Positions 50,980 through 60,367 of a stretch of DNA of 64,000 nucleotides are shown piece after piece (the first letter of the stretch is position 1; the number at the start of each line of letters is the position of its first letter). A model generated the notes under the pieces. That model searched no databases. It had not been told where the DNA came from and saw only the letters and a list, made by a program, of their open reading frames with translations. Made by a program: the position numbers and the translations under genes. Location of the stretch: contig NZ_CALPCV010000003.1 in NCBI RefSeq assembly GCF_943193095.1, positions 1-64,000 on the forward strand. The letters are read 5' to 3'. Source of the stretch: Parasutterella muris (GTDB lineage Bacteria > Pseudomonadota > Gammaproteobacteria > Burkholderiales > Burkholderiaceae_F).

Positions 50980-52947
50980 ATGGTTTGGCAGACTAAAGTC
51001 AAAAAAGCTTGTTTATTTTTTTTGATAGGGCTTGTAATCCTGTCTTTGTACCGTTTTGTTTTCTTTATTTTTTATTCCTCAGGTAATCCGAATATCACCT
51101 TAATGGATTTCCTTCCTGCGGTTTGGACGGGAATAAGAGTTGATGCTAAATGGCTTGGCTTAGCCCTAATCCCAGCTTGGTTGGCACTTATCCTTTCCTG
51201 TTGGATCAGATCCTTCTACATCATTTCATGCGTACTTGCCGGCATCGGATATTTCCTGTTGATTCTTCTGGACGCCGGGAATTTTGGTTTTTACGGATTC
51301 TATAAGACTCCGATCAGCGCTCTGGTTTACGGATTGCTTCAAGATGATACTAAGGCGATTATCGAAACGATATGGGAAGATTGGCCTGTAGTTAGTTATT
51401 TAATCGTTATATTGGTTTCCGTGGCGATTCCTTTCTTGTGCTGCCGCATGGTTAAAAGTCCGAAAACCTGTTCACCAATGGGTAGGGGCAGGGCGTTTGT
51501 TTTGGGCTTGTGTATTACTCTTGTATTAGCAGTTATTGTTCGGGGATCTTTGACGAAGTTTCCTTTACGCCAAGAGGACTTTTCTGTAAGCAAAATAAGC
51601 CTGATTAATTCCTGCGTACCCAATGGAGCTGCGGCATTATATGAAGCAACAAAAGCTTGGAAAAATACACAGATCGCAGGCGATCCAAATCAGGCTCTGC
51701 ATAAGTTTGGTTATACCTCAAGAGAGGAAGCGGAGAAGAAGCTGACACCCGCATCAAAAGAACCAGTCGCCCCTTCTGATAAGCCTAATGTTGTTTTTGC
51801 TGTTATGGAATCGATGAGCGCAGACATCTTTCTTTCTCATAATCCGTCGAAAGGCAACAATACACTAGGAAGTTTGGAAGAAGCATTATCGTCTGCAGTG
51901 GTATTTAAGAAGGCCGTCAGTATCATGAACGGGACCTTCCCTTCTTTAGAAGGAGTTATTTTTGACACACCTATCACGCCTATTTCACAAGGTATTTACG
52001 GAAGAAACAAATTAACTTTTTCTCAGATTTTTGACTTCAAGAAGGCGGGGTATAAGACAATATTTCTTACAGGTTCTCCAGAGTCATGGCGACAAATTAA
52101 CGAAACCTTTAGAAATTTCGGATTCGATGAAGTCATAGGAAGTGCAGCTATATCCGATAAGTTTCCTGAGGCCGAACTTGGCCCTTGGGGAATTGGGGAT
52201 AAGTGGATGTTCAAGTATGCTGAGGATATTCTCGATAAAGCGGAAAAAGACAAACAGCATGTATTCATCATGATGCTGTCCACCACGAATCATCCGCCTT
52301 TCAAAGTCCCAGATAATGAAATAGTGCAGGCGACTAATTTCAGTGTTCTTCCTGATTACGTTAAGAAAGATTCCTCTGAAGAACAAAACAATTTGCTTTT
52401 GCAGACGTATCAGTATGCGGCTGACAACTTAGGAAAATTTGTCTTGAATTTAGACAAAAACGGCTGGCTGAAAAATACAGTTGTCGCAGCTACGGGTGAT
52501 CATAATGCTCGTTTGAAATATATTGTAGAAGGTAACTGGCACCATGTTTATGGAGTTCCGATTATCTTCTGGATTCCTAATGCGGGAACAAGACAGCTTG
52601 CGAACACGGATAAATGGGCTTCGCATAGAGACATAATTCCAACGCTTCTTTCTGTGGCTACGGGTGCAAAATCGGGGATCAGTAAGGGAAGAAATCTTTT
52701 TGCAAAAGAGAAAATACCTGATGGCGCAGTTTCCTTCATATCCTGGGATAACAATGGATTTACGATAGGGGATGCCGGTCTCGTGACCTTAAAAGGCGGC
52801 AATTCTTACGATTGCTACAAATGGCATGGGGATACTTTACAAAGGTCTGACTCCTGCACTAATGAACAGATTGAGATGGGCGAGATTGCACGTGCTCAGA
52901 GAGCGCTTAGTGAACTGATCGTAAGAGAAGGTTTAATAGCGAAATGA
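50980..52947 (+). CDS. LTA-synthase-family membrane sulfatase-fold protein
   Basis: 655 residues. Five N-terminal membrane segments (to about 190) are followed by an extracytoplasmic LtaS-like domain: NVVFAVMESMSADIF (metal Glu), nucleophile Thr in SIMNGTFPSLEG, STTNHPPFKVPD, and ATGDHNAR near the end, with His in NWHHVYGVPIIFW. In Gram-positive bacteria the family polymerises glycerol phosphate; in proteobacteria homologues such as OpgB add phosphoglycerol to glucans, or act on unknown glycans. The acceptor here is unknown. The late motif is DHN rather than DHG, as in LtaS-type proteins. Confidence 0.83.
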   Translation: MVWQTKVKKACLFFLIGLVILSLYRFVFFIFYSSGNPNITLMDFLPAVWTGIRVDAKWLGLALIPAWLALILSCWIRSFYIISCVLAGIGYFLLILLDAGNFGFYGFYKTPISALVYGLLQDDTKAIIETIWEDWPVVSYLIVILVSVAIPFLCCRMVKSPKTCSPMGRGRAFVLGLCITLVLAVIVRGSLTKFPLRQEDFSVSKISLINSCVPNGAAALYEATKAWKNTQIAGDPNQALHKFGYTSREEAEKKLTPASKEPVAPSDKPNVVFAVMESMSADIFLSHNPSKGNNTLGSLEEALSSAVVFKKAVSIMNGTFPSLEGVIFDTPITPISQGIYGRNKLTFSQIFDFKKAGYKTIFLTGSPESWRQINETFRNFGFDEVIGSAAISDKFPEAELGPWGIGDKWMFKYAEDILDKAEKDKQHVFIMMLSTTNHPPFKVPDNEIVQATNFSVLPDYVKKDSSEEQNNLLLQTYQYAADNLGKFVLNLDKNGWLKNTVVAATGDHNARLKYIVEGNWHHVYGVPIIFWIPNAGTRQLANTDKWASHRDIIPTLLSVATGAKSGISKGRNLFAKEKIPDGAVSFISWDNNGFTIGDAGLVTLKGGNSYDCYKWHGDTLQRSDSCTNEQIEMGEIARAQRALSELIVREGLIAK

Positions 52948-53128
52948 GAAATGGACAATGATTTTGAGTCGGTTGTCATTGGCGATATATGTATGACAGA
53001 AACCCCAAAGGGAGAGGTTTTTACACTAAATCTCTGACAGCTAATTGTTTGGGGATAAGTTTTTAACAAAGATGGTTTGGATGTATAGTCCCGCAGGGAT
53101 TCATATACAATCTGAGCAAGACTAATCA

Positions 53129-54802
53129 TTGCCCTTCCAAGAGTTGAGGTGCGAGAGTTGGAGGACTGAAATTTCTAATGCCGACAAATTAGGTAATGGC
53201 GGCTTAATCGGGCTTTATTTGCTCGGCGCTGTTGCAATAGGTTTAATTTTTTCCTCCTGCTGTCTCGGTTTAGTCAGAGGCTTGCAGATCTCTGTCTTTT
53301 TTCTGCCGTTTGTCTTTCTCACTGCTCTTTTAAGAAGAAAGGTCCATCGCATACTCAGTTTTATTGCTGCAGTCGTTCTGTCGTTTATTGTTTTTTCTTA
53401 TTGCGGATTGCAGGGATATTTCTACGAGAACTATGATGCAAGTCTTACTTCGAGGTTCATCGTGGAGTCCATCTCAAACACGAATCAAAAAGAAGCATCA
53501 GACTACATTCAAACGAGTCTGCAGGATATTGTTCTTTGGACTTGCCTTGCCATTTTTGCGTACGCTGTTTATGTATATGCTTTGGTTAAATTGCTTGCTG
53601 CAAAGCCTGTCGTTTCCAAAATATTAGACGGAGTCGCGTTTCTTCTTCTGCTTCTTTTCTGCTTCTCCTTTTACCAGGATGCATGGCGCAACAGGTTTCC
53701 AATCTGCGTGTATATGGACTTGTATCACCAGTTAAGCATTCAAAAAGATTTCTGGGCAAATATTGAAAAGGAAAACGAAAAGTACCTTAACACCGCAGAA
53801 AAATACATTACCCAAGCCGGAGATAAGCCGCAGACGATTGTCTTAGTAATAGGCGAAAGCATGAACCGCGAAGACATGAGTTTGTACGGCTACTCCAGAA
53901 AGACAACGCCTCGTTTAGAGGAGATTGATAAAAACGAGAGAAATTTCCTCAAAGCAAAAATCGCGTACTCCACTCGATTCAGTACGGTAGCGGCATTTAA
54001 TACGATGCTTGAGTTCGATCCTGCGCCTTTGCCTGGACACGGTCATGTCCTGGCATTTTTTAAGAAAGCCGGATTTCATATTGTATGGATCAGTAATCAG
54101 GAGGATACGGCGATACATGCGGAATATCAGACTTTTTCCGATGAGAACGTCAGTTTGAACAGAAAAGGCGGCCGCTCAAGCGCTTCTATGGATGAAAAAG
54201 TGCTTCCGGAATTGGCGTCAGCACTGGAAAAAGCACATGGAAAAACACTTATCATTGTGCATTTAATCGGACTTCATCCTCATTTTTCCCTGAGATATCC
54301 ACATGATCTCAAACCTAATTGGGACGAAAATGATGAAGTAAAGCAGATGCTGAAAAATAACGGTCAAAGCCTGAGAAATCAGCTTCTGAAAAGTCAATAT
54401 GATCTGGCAATGCTATATCAGGATACGATCCTCGCGAAGACTTTTGAAATTACTAAAGAGCACTCAGCCGGGCAGCCTGTTTCCTGGGTTTACTTATCCG
54501 ACCATGGCGCAGAGACAGGCCGTCGTGATGATTTGATGGGGCATTCCTCAACAACGTTAGGCGGATATACAATACCGTTTCTCTTTTGGACAAATCGAGC
54601 GGATATGAAGCTAATCTCTGAGGATTTAGAAAAGAGGCCGTTCAGAGGCGATTGGCTTTCTTATTTGCTGCTCGATATCGCGGGAATTCAATGCAGATTC
54701 CCGTATGCGGAAAAATCCTGGCTCAACCCGAAGTATTTGTGGACCGAGCCGAAGGAAATTACGGAACTAAAAAAACAAAAAAAGAATCAGGAAATCTATT
54801 AA
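53129..54802 (+). CDS. Phosphoethanolamine transferase, EptA-like
   Basis: 557 residues from TTG 53129; the true start is uncertain. No ATG is in frame near the N-terminus, and a strong GGAGG (53160-53164) precedes an in-frame ATT at 53171, so initiation there or at another rare codon is possible. Five membrane segments (to about 200) and a periplasmic sulfatase-fold domain follow: LVIGESMNREDMSLYGYSRK, nucleophile region STRFSTVAAFNTML, LSDHGAETG, and GHSSTTLGGYTIPFLFW. It would add phosphoethanolamine to lipid A or core, lowering surface charge and raising polymyxin tolerance. Its stop overlaps the rfbD stop by 4 bases (converging genes). Confidence 0.85.
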   Translation: MPFQELRCESWRTEISNADKLGNGGLIGLYLLGAVAIGLIFSSCCLGLVRGLQISVFFLPFVFLTALLRRKVHRILSFIAAVVLSFIVFSYCGLQGYFYENYDASLTSRFIVESISNTNQKEASDYIQTSLQDIVLWTCLAIFAYAVYVYALVKLLAAKPVVSKILDGVAFLLLLLFCFSFYQDAWRNRFPICVYMDLYHQLSIQKDFWANIEKENEKYLNTAEKYITQAGDKPQTIVLVIGESMNREDMSLYGYSRKTTPRLEEIDKNERNFLKAKIAYSTRFSTVAAFNTMLEFDPAPLPGHGHVLAFFKKAGFHIVWISNQEDTAIHAEYQTFSDENVSLNRKGGRSSASMDEKVLPELASALEKAHGKTLIIVHLIGLHPHFSLRYPHDLKPNWDENDEVKQMLKNNGQSLRNQLLKSQYDLAMLYQDTILAKTFEITKEHSAGQPVSWVYLSDHGAETGRRDDLMGHSSTTLGGYTIPFLFWTNRADMKLISEDLEKRPFRGDWLSYLLLDIAGIQCRFPYAEKSWLNPKYLWTEPKEITELKKQKKNQEIY

Positions 54803-55653
54803 TTTTCTTTCTTCAATGAGCCTAGGTATTTTTTAAGCTCCGAACGCCAGTCCGGCATGGGAGACAAACCGTACCGTCGAAGAGCGTTCTTAGACAGACA
54901 AGAATTGTTTGGCCTGGGCGCCGGCCTCGGAAACTGCTCAGAGCTGCACGGAACGACCTTTTGCGAAATATTCGCAAGTCTAAAAATTTCTTCAGCAAAT
55001 TCATATCGAGTTGCCGAACCTTCGCTCGTGACATGAATAGTTCCTTTAATTTCCGGCCGCTGTAATATTTCTCGGATTTTTTCTGCAACGCTGACAGCGC
55101 TTGTGGGATTTCCGCGCTGATCGGAAACAACTTTGAGTTCAGGAACTCCTTTCCGAGAAAGTGAAAGCATGGAATCAACAAAGTTTTTTCCGCCGCGGCC
55201 GTACAGCCACGCCGTGCGAATAATAACGTGCTTGGGATTTAACGCCCGAATGAACTCCTCTCCGATAAATTTTGAACGTCCGTATACGGAATCTCCGCCG
55301 TTTGCCGCATCTTCTTCTCCATACGGTTCGGACTGTTTCCCGTCAAAGACATAATCCGTTGAGATGGAAATGAGTCTTGCTTTAACGAGACGGCTGACGG
55401 CTGCAGCGTATCCGCATCCTACGGCGTTGACGAGGTATGCTTGTCTTTTATCCGTTTCGCAGGCGTCGACATCGGTCATGGCAGCACAATGGACAATGAC
55501 ATCCGGCCTAACTTCAGAGGCGAACTTTTTAAAGTCCTCTAAGTTTGTGACATCGAGCTCGTCTCTGCCGGCTAAAACCGGTCTTTCCGTTTTTAAAGCT
55601 TGAGTAAGCGCTTGTCCAAGAAGTCCTTTGGCGCCGGTAATCAGTATTTTCAT
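54799..55653 (-). CDS. rfbD: dTDP-4-dehydrorhamnose reductase
   Basis: 284 residues. The NADPH site KILITGAKGLLGQALTQALK, the YxxxK motif (VYGRSKFIGEE), the conserved ISTDYVFDGK, and RTAWLYGRGGKNFVDSML are seen. It is the last step to dTDP-L-rhamnose. Its start overlaps the rfbC stop by 4 bases (ATGA coupling). Last gene of the wbaP-like/rfbBCD unit. Confidence 0.95.
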   Translation of the reverse strand: MKILITGAKGLLGQALTQALKTERPVLAGRDELDVTNLEDFKKFASEVRPDVIVHCAAMTDVDACETDKRQAYLVNAVGCGYAAAVSRLVKARLISISTDYVFDGKQSEPYGEEDAANGGDSVYGRSKFIGEEFIRALNPKHVIIRTAWLYGRGGKNFVDSMLSLSRKGVPELKVVSDQRGNPTSAVSVAEKIREILQRPEIKGTIHVTSEGSATRYEFAEEIFRLANISQKVVPCSSEQFPRPAPRPNNSCLSKNALRRYGLSPMPDWRSELKKYLGSLKKEN

Positions 55654-56192
55654 AGTGATTTAAGGACTTCACTGAAGCTCGGAGCCGCGGCATCCTTCTT
55701 GCTGAGAAGGGGAGAATCGTAAAGAGGCCAGCTGATCGACAGAGTCGGATCATTCCAGCAGATGCTGCCTTCGTCTTCAGGATGGTAAAAATCTGTGCAC
55801 TTATAGATAATGTGCGCAGAAGGAGAGAGCGTTAAAAATCCATGCGCAAATCCGGGCGGAATCCACAGCTGATTGCATTGCTTCTCAGATAAACAAAAAG
55901 AACGCCAGGAACCAAACGTCGGAGAATCTCTGCGAATGTCTACGACGACATCAAATACTTCGCCGGTGACCGCGTAAATCAGCTTGCCTTGCGGAGACTT
56001 TTTTTGAAAATGCAGTCCTCTCAGTGTTCCTTTGACTGAAAACGAGTGATTGTCCTGAACGAATCTTTCGGGAAGCCCAAGCGAGCAATAGCGCTCCGAC
56101 TGCCAGGTTTCAACAAAAAAGCCTCGTTCGTCTGAAAATACCTTCGGCCTTATTTCCAATACTCCGGAAAGGTCTGAAGCAATGACGTTCAT
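55650..56192 (-). CDS. rfbC: dTDP-4-dehydrorhamnose 3,5-epimerase
   Basis: 180 residues. A cupin with FSVKGTLRGLHFQKKSPQGK (catalytic His in GLHF) and QLWIPPGFAHGFLTLS. It makes dTDP-4-dehydro-L-rhamnose. It overlaps rfbB and rfbD by 4 bases at each end. Confidence 0.96.
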   Translation of the reverse strand: MNVIASDLSGVLEIRPKVFSDERGFFVETWQSERYCSLGLPERFVQDNHSFSVKGTLRGLHFQKKSPQGKLIYAVTGEVFDVVVDIRRDSPTFGSWRSFCLSEKQCNQLWIPPGFAHGFLTLSPSAHIIYKCTDFYHPEDEGSICWNDPTLSISWPLYDSPLLSKKDAAAPSFSEVLKSL

Positions 56193-57268
56193 TTTTCATT
56201 CTCAAAGCGAGGTTCGGCGTAATTCAATTCATACCACTCTTTGTATGAACGGCTTTTGATGGTTTCAAGCCATCCGTTATTGGCGAGATACCAGATGATG
56301 GTATCGTGAAGACCGGAGGCTAAGGTATGCGTCGGTCTCCATCCAAAGTCACGACAGATTTTTTCTGTATTTATGGCATAGCGGAAATCATGCCCAGGCC
56401 GGTCTTTAACGAAAGCAATTTGATCGCTGTAAGACTTTTTGTCTGCCCTGGGTTTGATTTTATCAAGCATTTTCGTTACAGCGTGTGCTATGTCGAGATT
56501 GCTTTGTTCGCAATTGCCGCCGATGTTGTAGGTTTCTCCGGGATGCGAACGGGTCAGGACTGTGTCAATGGCCTGACAGTGGTCTTCAACGTAGAGCCAG
56601 TCTCGAATATTGGCTCCGTTTCCATAAATAGGCAGCCGTTTTCCCTGCAGCGCATTGATGATTAGCAGCGGTATGAATTTCTCAGGATACTGGCGCGGTC
56701 CGTAATTATTCGAGCAGTTTGTGATTAAAGTCGGCAGGCCATATGTTTCATGGAAAGAACGAACATAAAAATCTGCGGCGGCTTTTGAAGCGGAATAAGG
56801 ACTTCTCGGGCGATATGGACTTTCCTCAGAAAAAGCCGCTTCATCACCAGAGAGCGAGCCAAATACTTCGTCCGTGGAAATGTGTAAGAAACGAAATGAT
56901 TCCCGCTGTGCTTTTGACAAATTCTTCCACCAGTTTAGTGTTTCGATCAAAAGCGACGCTGTTCCGTACGCATTGGTTTTAAAAAAGGGTGTCGGATCGA
57001 CTATAGAGCGGTCTACATGCGTTTCAGCGGCGAAATTGACAACTGCGTCCGGACAAAATTCCTGAAGCAGTCCGGAAACCAGAACTCGATCGCCAATATC
57101 GCCATGCGCAAAATAATAGTTTGGGGAGCAGGCGGCAGAATATAAATTTTCAGGATTTCCAGCGTAGGAAAGAACATCAAGGTTAAGAACGGTTCTTCCA
57201 AGACTGAGCTGCTGAAGGATAAAAGTAGAGCCGATGAAGCCGCAGCCGCCGGTGACAAGAATTCTCAT
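56189..57268 (-). CDS. rfbB: dTDP-glucose 4,6-dehydratase
   Basis: 359 residues. The NAD site ILVTGGCGFIGSTFILQQL, HISTDEVFGSL, catalytic YSASKAAADF, and NNYGPRQYPEKFIPLLI are standard. It converts dTDP-glucose to dTDP-4-dehydro-6-deoxyglucose. Six bases separate it from the transferase gene upstream. rfbA, normally beside it, is absent from the window. Confidence 0.96.
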   Translation of the reverse strand: MRILVTGGCGFIGSTFILQQLSLGRTVLNLDVLSYAGNPENLYSAACSPNYYFAHGDIGDRVLVSGLLQEFCPDAVVNFAAETHVDRSIVDPTPFFKTNAYGTASLLIETLNWWKNLSKAQRESFRFLHISTDEVFGSLSGDEAAFSEESPYRPRSPYSASKAAADFYVRSFHETYGLPTLITNCSNNYGPRQYPEKFIPLLIINALQGKRLPIYGNGANIRDWLYVEDHCQAIDTVLTRSHPGETYNIGGNCEQSNLDIAHAVTKMLDKIKPRADKKSYSDQIAFVKDRPGHDFRYAINTEKICRDFGWRPTHTLASGLHDTIIWYLANNGWLETIKSRSYKEWYELNYAEPRFENEK

Positions 57269-57274
57269 GACTGG

Positions 57275-58771
57275 TTAATATGCCCCGTTTTTAGAACTGA
57301 GAAGAACCCTTATTGTCTTAACAATAAGACTGATGTCAAGCCAAATGTTCCAGTTGCGTACATACCATGCATCAAGCCGGACCCGTCTATCGTAAGAGGT
57401 GTCGCTTCTGCCGCTTGTCTGCCATAGACCTGTCATTCCGGGACGAACCATCTTGTAGTCAGAGAAGAACTCACCATACTTTGGAATTTCGGAGTCAACA
57501 ATCGGTCTTGGTCCCACCAGACTCATTTGCCCGATAATGACATTAAAGAGCTGCGGCAGCTCATCCAGAGAAGTTCTGCGCAGAAACGCGCCGATTTTTG
57601 TAACACGCGGGTCATGTTTGAGTTTCTGTGTTTCAGCCCATTCTTTTGCCGCTTTAGGATTGGCTGCCAGATATTGTTTTAACTGCTCATCCGCATTCTG
57701 TACCATTGAACGGAACTTGTAGCAGTTAAAGTGCTTCCCGTTCTTTCCGACACGGCGATGAGCATATATCGCAGGCCCGGGACTTGTGCAGACAATAATG
57801 AGCGCTATTGCCGCTAAGAAAGGCGAGATCAATAAAGTGCCGAAAAGCGCCGCTAAGAAGTCAAATGCCCGTTTGAAAACCTGGTTGTACCATCTCGAGA
57901 GGTTGTTCTTTACCGAAATAACAACCATGTTCTCCGAGTAGAGTCGATGGATCTCCATGTTGGAAACAGGCATGTCCTCAGTACTGGGAACAAACGAGAT
58001 GTTTTTTACGTAGGGGAAGAGACTGTCCATTAAACTGTGCAGCCTCTGCGATTTCATGTTGGGGGCAAGCACGAGGACATTCTGGACTTTCGTTTTCCTA
58101 ACGATCTCCTGGGCCTCGGCAAGAGGTCCGAGGAGCGGAAACTTTCCTTCAAGCGCTTTACCTTTTGGACTGTCATCGATAATTCCGACAACCTTAATTC
58201 CGAAGAAAGAGTTGCTCGCCGTATAGTTTAAGAGTCTGCGTGCTGTTTGATCCGAACCGATGAGGATGGTCGGCTCCAAAAGCAGATCCCATCGATTGCA
58301 GATAAAACGCCAAACCAAGCGGGCAAAGCAGACAAAAATGAAAACAAAAATGCCTAAGAAGGTAATAAAGAGTCGGGAAATAACCGGCGCTTTGCCGGCG
58401 AGGAATAAAACCACAATCGAAGCGATAATGGCGTAGAGCACAGAATAAAAAGTTCTGCGTACCATTTCTCCGATGGAAAGCAGCCGAATATAAGTACGTC
58501 CCCAGTGAAGGAAGACGAGAAATACCAGAGGAATAAGGACGTAAAAATCCAGATCTCCAATATCAAAGGCGTCATATTCACGATCAAGAAGCACTAAAAC
58601 GCATTCACGGAATAAAACGGCAAAAGCTTCCGCCGCAATAATGGAGACATAATCCAAGCACAGCAGAAAAATCGGCTGCAGCGTAGAGCTGAACCGGTCT
58701 GAAAATGAGATCTTTACTGGCTTCATCGGTATGCTTGGTAAGGATATTGTCCTGAATTCTACTCTCAGCAT
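57275..58771 (-). CDS. Undecaprenyl-phosphate sugar phosphotransferase (WbaP/WcaJ-like)
   Basis: 498 residues (453 if the second Met at 58726 is used; neither start has a good ribosome site). Four N-terminal membrane segments and a CoA-binding-like middle domain (LEPTILIGSDQTARRLLNYT) precede the Bac_transf domain: KRAFDFLAALFGTLLISPFL, RRVGKNGKHFNCYKFRSMV, then LRRTSLDELPQLFNVI and QMSLVGPRPIVDSE. It transfers a hexose 1-phosphate (Glc or Gal) to undecaprenyl phosphate, starting O-antigen or exopolysaccharide assembly at the inner membrane. First gene of the rhamnose operon. Confidence 0.9.
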   Translation of the reverse strand: MLRVEFRTISLPSIPMKPVKISFSDRFSSTLQPIFLLCLDYVSIIAAEAFAVLFRECVLVLLDREYDAFDIGDLDFYVLIPLVFLVFLHWGRTYIRLLSIGEMVRRTFYSVLYAIIASIVVLFLAGKAPVISRLFITFLGIFVFIFVCFARLVWRFICNRWDLLLEPTILIGSDQTARRLLNYTASNSFFGIKVVGIIDDSPKGKALEGKFPLLGPLAEAQEIVRKTKVQNVLVLAPNMKSQRLHSLMDSLFPYVKNISFVPSTEDMPVSNMEIHRLYSENMVVISVKNNLSRWYNQVFKRAFDFLAALFGTLLISPFLAAIALIIVCTSPGPAIYAHRRVGKNGKHFNCYKFRSMVQNADEQLKQYLAANPKAAKEWAETQKLKHDPRVTKIGAFLRRTSLDELPQLFNVIIGQMSLVGPRPIVDSEIPKYGEFFSDYKMVRPGMTGLWQTSGRSDTSYDRRVRLDAWYVRNWNIWLDISLIVKTIRVLLSSKNGAY

Positions 58772-58889
58772 CTTCGGACTGTGAATGGTACAGCAATTTG
58801 GGATCTGCTATTAATTTTAAGGACATCAATTGTCGCACAATTGCCTACAATAGAATGACTAAAATGCGTAAAACGTTTTTTTAAAGATT

Positions 58890-60344
58890 ATGGCTTCAAA
58901 ATCAAAAACCAAAACCGCCTGGGTCTGCTCAGAGTGCGGTTATGACGCTCCTAAGTGGTTCGGTCAGTGCCCGTCCTGTAAGGCCTACAACACAATGAAA
59001 GAATTTCGTATCGAGGCTGAAAGCACCAATCGATTCGCCAGAGCGGAATCGAAGTCGGCTTCTTCGACCGCGGGCAGAGGCAGAGCTTCTTTTGCGGGCA
59101 CCTCTGATATCGTTGACTTGTCGGAGATTGAAGCCAAAGAGTCACCGCGGATTCTGATTGGATTCGCCGAACTCGAGCGAGCGCTCGGAGGCGGCTTTGT
59201 TCCCGGCTCAGTCGTTCTTATCGGCGGAGATCCGGGTATCGGTAAATCAACACTGCTGCTGCAGTCAATGTGCAAGATGGTCGCTCTGGGCCAAGTCTGT
59301 CTTTATGCGAGCGGCGAAGAAAGTCCGACACAGGTCGCGCTCAGAGCTCAGCGTTTGGAAGTCAGTACCAAAGGTTTGAAATTTATCAGTGAAATTCAAT
59401 TGGAAAAAATTGAAGCCGTCATTGATGATGTCTCTCCGCAGTGGGTTGTTATCGATTCCATTCAGACGCTGTTTTCTGAAGAGTTGTCGGCAGCTCCGGG
59501 ATCAGTCTCTCAGGTAAAGGAATGCGCGGCGAGACTGACTCGAATCGCCAAAAGAAAAGGCATCGGCGTGATTTTTGTCGGTCATGTCACTAAGGAAGGC
59601 GCAATGGCAGGTCCCCGTGTGCTTGAACATATGGTCGACACGGTACTGTATTTCGAGGGTGATCCGGAGTCCAACTACCGCATCCTCAGGGCCTGTAAAA
59701 ACCGCTTCGGTTCGGTCAATGAGATCGGCGTTTTCGGGATGACGGATAAAGGACTCAGAGGCGTGCGCAATCCTTCCGCTCTGTTTCTCGCTGAGCGGCG
59801 CGAAGGTGTCCCCGGCAGCGTCACATTTATTAATTTGGAAGGGACAAGGCCGATTCTGATTGAGATTCAGGCACTCGTGGATAAATCCATGCTACCTAAT
59901 CCGAAACGACTGACAGTAGGGACGGACGGGCAGCGCCTGACAATGCTTCTTGCCATCCTGCACAGGCATGTGAACCTGCCGACGTATGATCAGGACGTGT
60001 TTTTAAACGCAGTCGGCGGTATAAAAATCACGGAAACCGCAAGCGATTTGGCTGTACTGACGGCCATTGTTTCTTCTATGTGCAATCGTCCTGTAAGCAG
60101 CAAAACGGCGATCTTCGGAGAAGTCGGTCTGGGCGGGGAAATCAGACCGGTCGCAAGAGGACAGGAGAGAATCCGTGAGGCAGCTAAACTCGGATTCAGC
60201 CGCCTGATTGTCCCCCTTAAAAATAAAGCCCAGGATATCCCGGGCGTGGAAATTGTCGGGGTCGACAACCTGAAGGAAGCGATGCGGATTATTTTCGGAT
60301 CCACCGCCAGAAGACATGACGAAGAAGTCTATCCGGAAGAGTAG
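58890..60344 (+). CDS. radA: DNA repair protein RadA
   Basis: 484 residues. A four-Cys zinc finger (Cys13, 16, 27, 30: WVCSECGYDAPKWFGQCPSC), Walker A GGDPGIGKST (112-121), the RadA-specific KNRFG motif (RACKNRFGSVNEIG), and a C-terminal Lon-protease-like domain (GEVGLGGEIRPVARGQERIR) are seen. It is a hexameric helicase aiding branch migration in recombination. A Ser/Arg-rich linker after the zinc finger makes it slightly longer than usual. Confidence 0.97.
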   Translation: MASKSKTKTAWVCSECGYDAPKWFGQCPSCKAYNTMKEFRIEAESTNRFARAESKSASSTAGRGRASFAGTSDIVDLSEIEAKESPRILIGFAELERALGGGFVPGSVVLIGGDPGIGKSTLLLQSMCKMVALGQVCLYASGEESPTQVALRAQRLEVSTKGLKFISEIQLEKIEAVIDDVSPQWVVIDSIQTLFSEELSAAPGSVSQVKECAARLTRIAKRKGIGVIFVGHVTKEGAMAGPRVLEHMVDTVLYFEGDPESNYRILRACKNRFGSVNEIGVFGMTDKGLRGVRNPSALFLAERREGVPGSVTFINLEGTRPILIEIQALVDKSMLPNPKRLTVGTDGQRLTMLLAILHRHVNLPTYDQDVFLNAVGGIKITETASDLAVLTAIVSSMCNRPVSSKTAIFGEVGLGGEIRPVARGQERIREAAKLGFSRLIVPLKNKAQDIPGVEIVGVDNLKEAMRIIFGSTARRHDEEVYPEE

Positions 60345-60367
60345 CCGCCGCTTCTTAGATGCTGTTG

